A DNA stretch of 43,094 nucleotides, from positions 1 through 43,094 of the forward strand of contig JAADII010000033.1 of the NCBI GenBank assembly GCA_013151415.1, read 5' to 3'. Source of the DNA: Chloroflexota bacterium. Lineage in GTDB: Bacteria; Chloroflexota; Anaerolineae; J102. Below, piece after piece: positions 43,010 through 43,094 of this stretch. A program made the position numbers and the translations under genes. The notes beneath the pieces were generated by a model. That model had not been told where the DNA came from. It saw nothing but the letters and a program-made list of their open reading frames with translations, and did not search any database. Position 1 is the stretch's first letter. Each line of letters starts with the position of its first letter.

Positions 43010-43029
43010 GGTCATTAGTTGCTAGTCTT
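43009..43029. repeat. Short word repeat before the last gene
   Basis: Words ggtcatt-agttgct-agtcttt are variants of a seven-base unit, similar in style to the other gene-end repeats. Confidence 0.4.
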
Positions 43030-43043
43030 TGCTTTTTTCTCTT

Positions 43044-43094
43044 ATGCCCGAAAAAATCTGGATCACCATCGACGGAAAATCCTTTCAGGTCGCG
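43044..43094 (+). CDS. N-terminus of NuoG/FdhA-like subunit (partial)
   Basis: The last 17 codons read MPEKIWITIDGKSFQVA, which matches the ferredoxin-like beginning (xxTIDGxxxxV) of complex-I NuoG and of NAD-linked formate dehydrogenase alpha subunits. Its position after nuoE-nuoF supports this. The gene continues past the right edge, so FdhA and NuoG cannot be separated. A T-rich leader precedes it and no Shine-Dalgarno is clear. Confidence 0.6.
   Translation, partial: MPEKIWITIDGKSFQVA

Overview
The window is GC-rich bacterial chromosome with dense, mostly operonic genes. The gene content fits a Chloroflexota-like bacterium (perhaps Anaerolineae): a bacterial eRF1-like (baeRF) protein, very large PAS/GAF histidine kinases, an Uma2 nuclease, NuoE/NuoF-type subunits, SnoaL and LysM lipoproteins with TP-rich linkers, and short periodic 'word' repeats at gene ends. 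The taxonomic call is inference; no rRNA or other marker gene is present.

Layout. (1) 1-7614, minus strand: the start of a family 2 glycosyltransferase, a spacer built of nested inverted word repeats, ftsH with a C-terminal frameshift, a receiver-kinase hybrid, and a 1231-residue sensor kinase behind a ~310-nt untranslated leader. (2) 8160-9962, plus strand: a 16-codon upstream ORF, a baeRF-type release-factor-like gene, then tRNA-Cys and tRNA-Leu, each with a near-consensus sigma-70 promoter. (3) 10152-22757, plus strand: a 385-bp segment bounded by 30-bp inverted repeats (29/30 identical) and carrying a 22-residue leader-like peptide. It is followed by a probable operon of B12-type radical SAM enzyme, NTP_transf_5 nucleotidyltransferase, processive GT2, FAD-dependent UDP-galactopyranose-mutase-like protein, second GT2, GT-C glycosyltransferase with TPRs, DUF5693-like membrane protein with a His-rich loop, and a Wzx-like flippase. 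This looks like an envelope glycan locus with a RiPP-like front end. (4) 22783-36888, minus strand: three large sensor kinases behind a SnoaL lipoprotein, a formate-tetrahydrofolate ligase resembling the eukaryotic C1-THF-synthase domain, a LysM lipoprotein, and a class A PBP with C-terminal SH3b domains. (5) 36947-43094, plus strand: MscS channel with alpha/beta hydrolase, Sfp-type phosphopantetheinyl transferase, Uma2 nuclease, NuoE and NuoF-like subunits, twin palindromes, and the start of what is probably the catalytic NuoG/FdhA-like subunit.

How the genes may work together. The central block should make and flip a surface glycan. Its first enzymes (B12-radical SAM plus NTP_transf_5) and the upstream leader-like peptide recall lasso/PQQ-type peptide modification loci, but no RRE/PqqD, protease or macrolactam synthetase is visible. 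The inverted repeats make that front end a candidate invertible switch, mini-transposon or long-stem RNA; this is the main item to follow up. Five histidine kinases occur without any DNA-binding response regulator, so their outputs lie elsewhere or are protein-protein. Fhs and the NuoEF/FdhA-like genes both point to formate and one-carbon metabolism.

Positions, motifs and repeats were read directly. Family assignments rest on recalled motifs and have not been checked by database search.
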